From positions 1,814,615 through 1,878,614 of the forward strand of contig NZ_CACSIK010000001.1 of assembly GCF_902705875.1 (NCBI RefSeq): a stretch of 64,000 nt of DNA, written 5' to 3'. The first letter of the stretch is position 1. Every line of letters begins with the position of its first letter. Origin of the DNA: Zhongshania aliphaticivorans. GTDB lineage: Bacteria; Pseudomonadota; Gammaproteobacteria; Pseudomonadales; Spongiibacteraceae. The position numbers and the translations under genes were made by a program. This document shows, one piece after another, positions 63,989-64,000 of this stretch. Below the pieces are notes generated by a model that saw only the letters and a list, made by a program, of their open reading frames with translations, searched no databases and had not been told where the DNA came from.

Positions 63989-64000
63989 TCTCTTAATTTA

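Overview
The window looks like a Gammaproteobacterium, probably marine or estuarine. NhaB and SohB at the right end read like Alteromonadales/Cellvibrionales-type genes, base composition is moderate, and all of the efflux genes are of the Gram-negative tripartite type. This placement comes from protein resemblance only. Most of the window is accessory DNA: a heavy-metal resistance island of about 38 kb bounded by recombination genes, then a small integron, then what appears to be host chromosome.

Region 1 (1-4020) has a Tn3-family transposase and a tyrosine recombinase. Region 2 (4.1-12.6 kb) is the first zinc/cadmium/cobalt-type efflux module: a CadR/PbrR-type MerR regulator diverges from CDF exporter, CzcI-like protein, czcC, an 82-residue His-rich protein, czcB, czcA and czcD. 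Region 3 (12.6-16.8 kb) holds a PbrT/FTR1-like transporter broken by one frameshift, then a mercury locus (merR, merT, merP, a GDCCVxC protein and a divergent Fe-S metallochaperone) with no merA. Region 4 (17-25.9 kb) is a KfrA-like DNA-binding protein and a second, paralogous MerR-CDF-CzcI-CzcCBA module that ends in a PII-like protein. Region 5 (26.1-32.5 kb) is a copper locus: copA, copB, a Met/His-rich protein, a cytochrome c and a coiled-coil protein, divergent from copRS across a 38-bp perfect palindrome. Region 6 (32.7-34.4 kb) is a sterol-desaturase-like hydroxylase and an AraC regulator. Region 7 (34.7-41.8 kb) is a cusCBA-type copper/silver pump with an enlarged adaptor and a third CzcI-like protein.

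Region 8 (41.9-49.1 kb) is a second recombination zone: a complete tyrosine recombinase, a SprT-like metalloprotease, a second Tn3-family transposase, and two recombinase remnants. One remnant is a 5' fragment of a paralogue of the complete recombinase and keeps its upstream palindrome. Region 9 (49.2-52.0 kb) is a pair of hypothetical lipoproteins. Region 10 (52.4-55.8 kb) is an integron: intI on the plus strand with a LexA-like box, an attI region, and three cassettes on the minus strand, each ending in a recognisable attC site. A broken metallophosphoesterase gene and several exported hypothetical proteins follow. The stretch from about 60 to 64 kb (nhaB, a GspG-like pseudopilin, sohB, a membrane protein) looks like stable chromosome.

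The efflux modules share a design. A metal-sensing MerR protein or a two-component system controls a periplasm-spanning RND pump; small secreted Cys/His proteins sit beside it, and CDF transporters move cytosolic metal into the periplasm for export. Three near-identical MerR-type promoters (19-bp spacers) suggest that both czc modules and the FTR1 gene form one Cd/Pb/Zn regulon.
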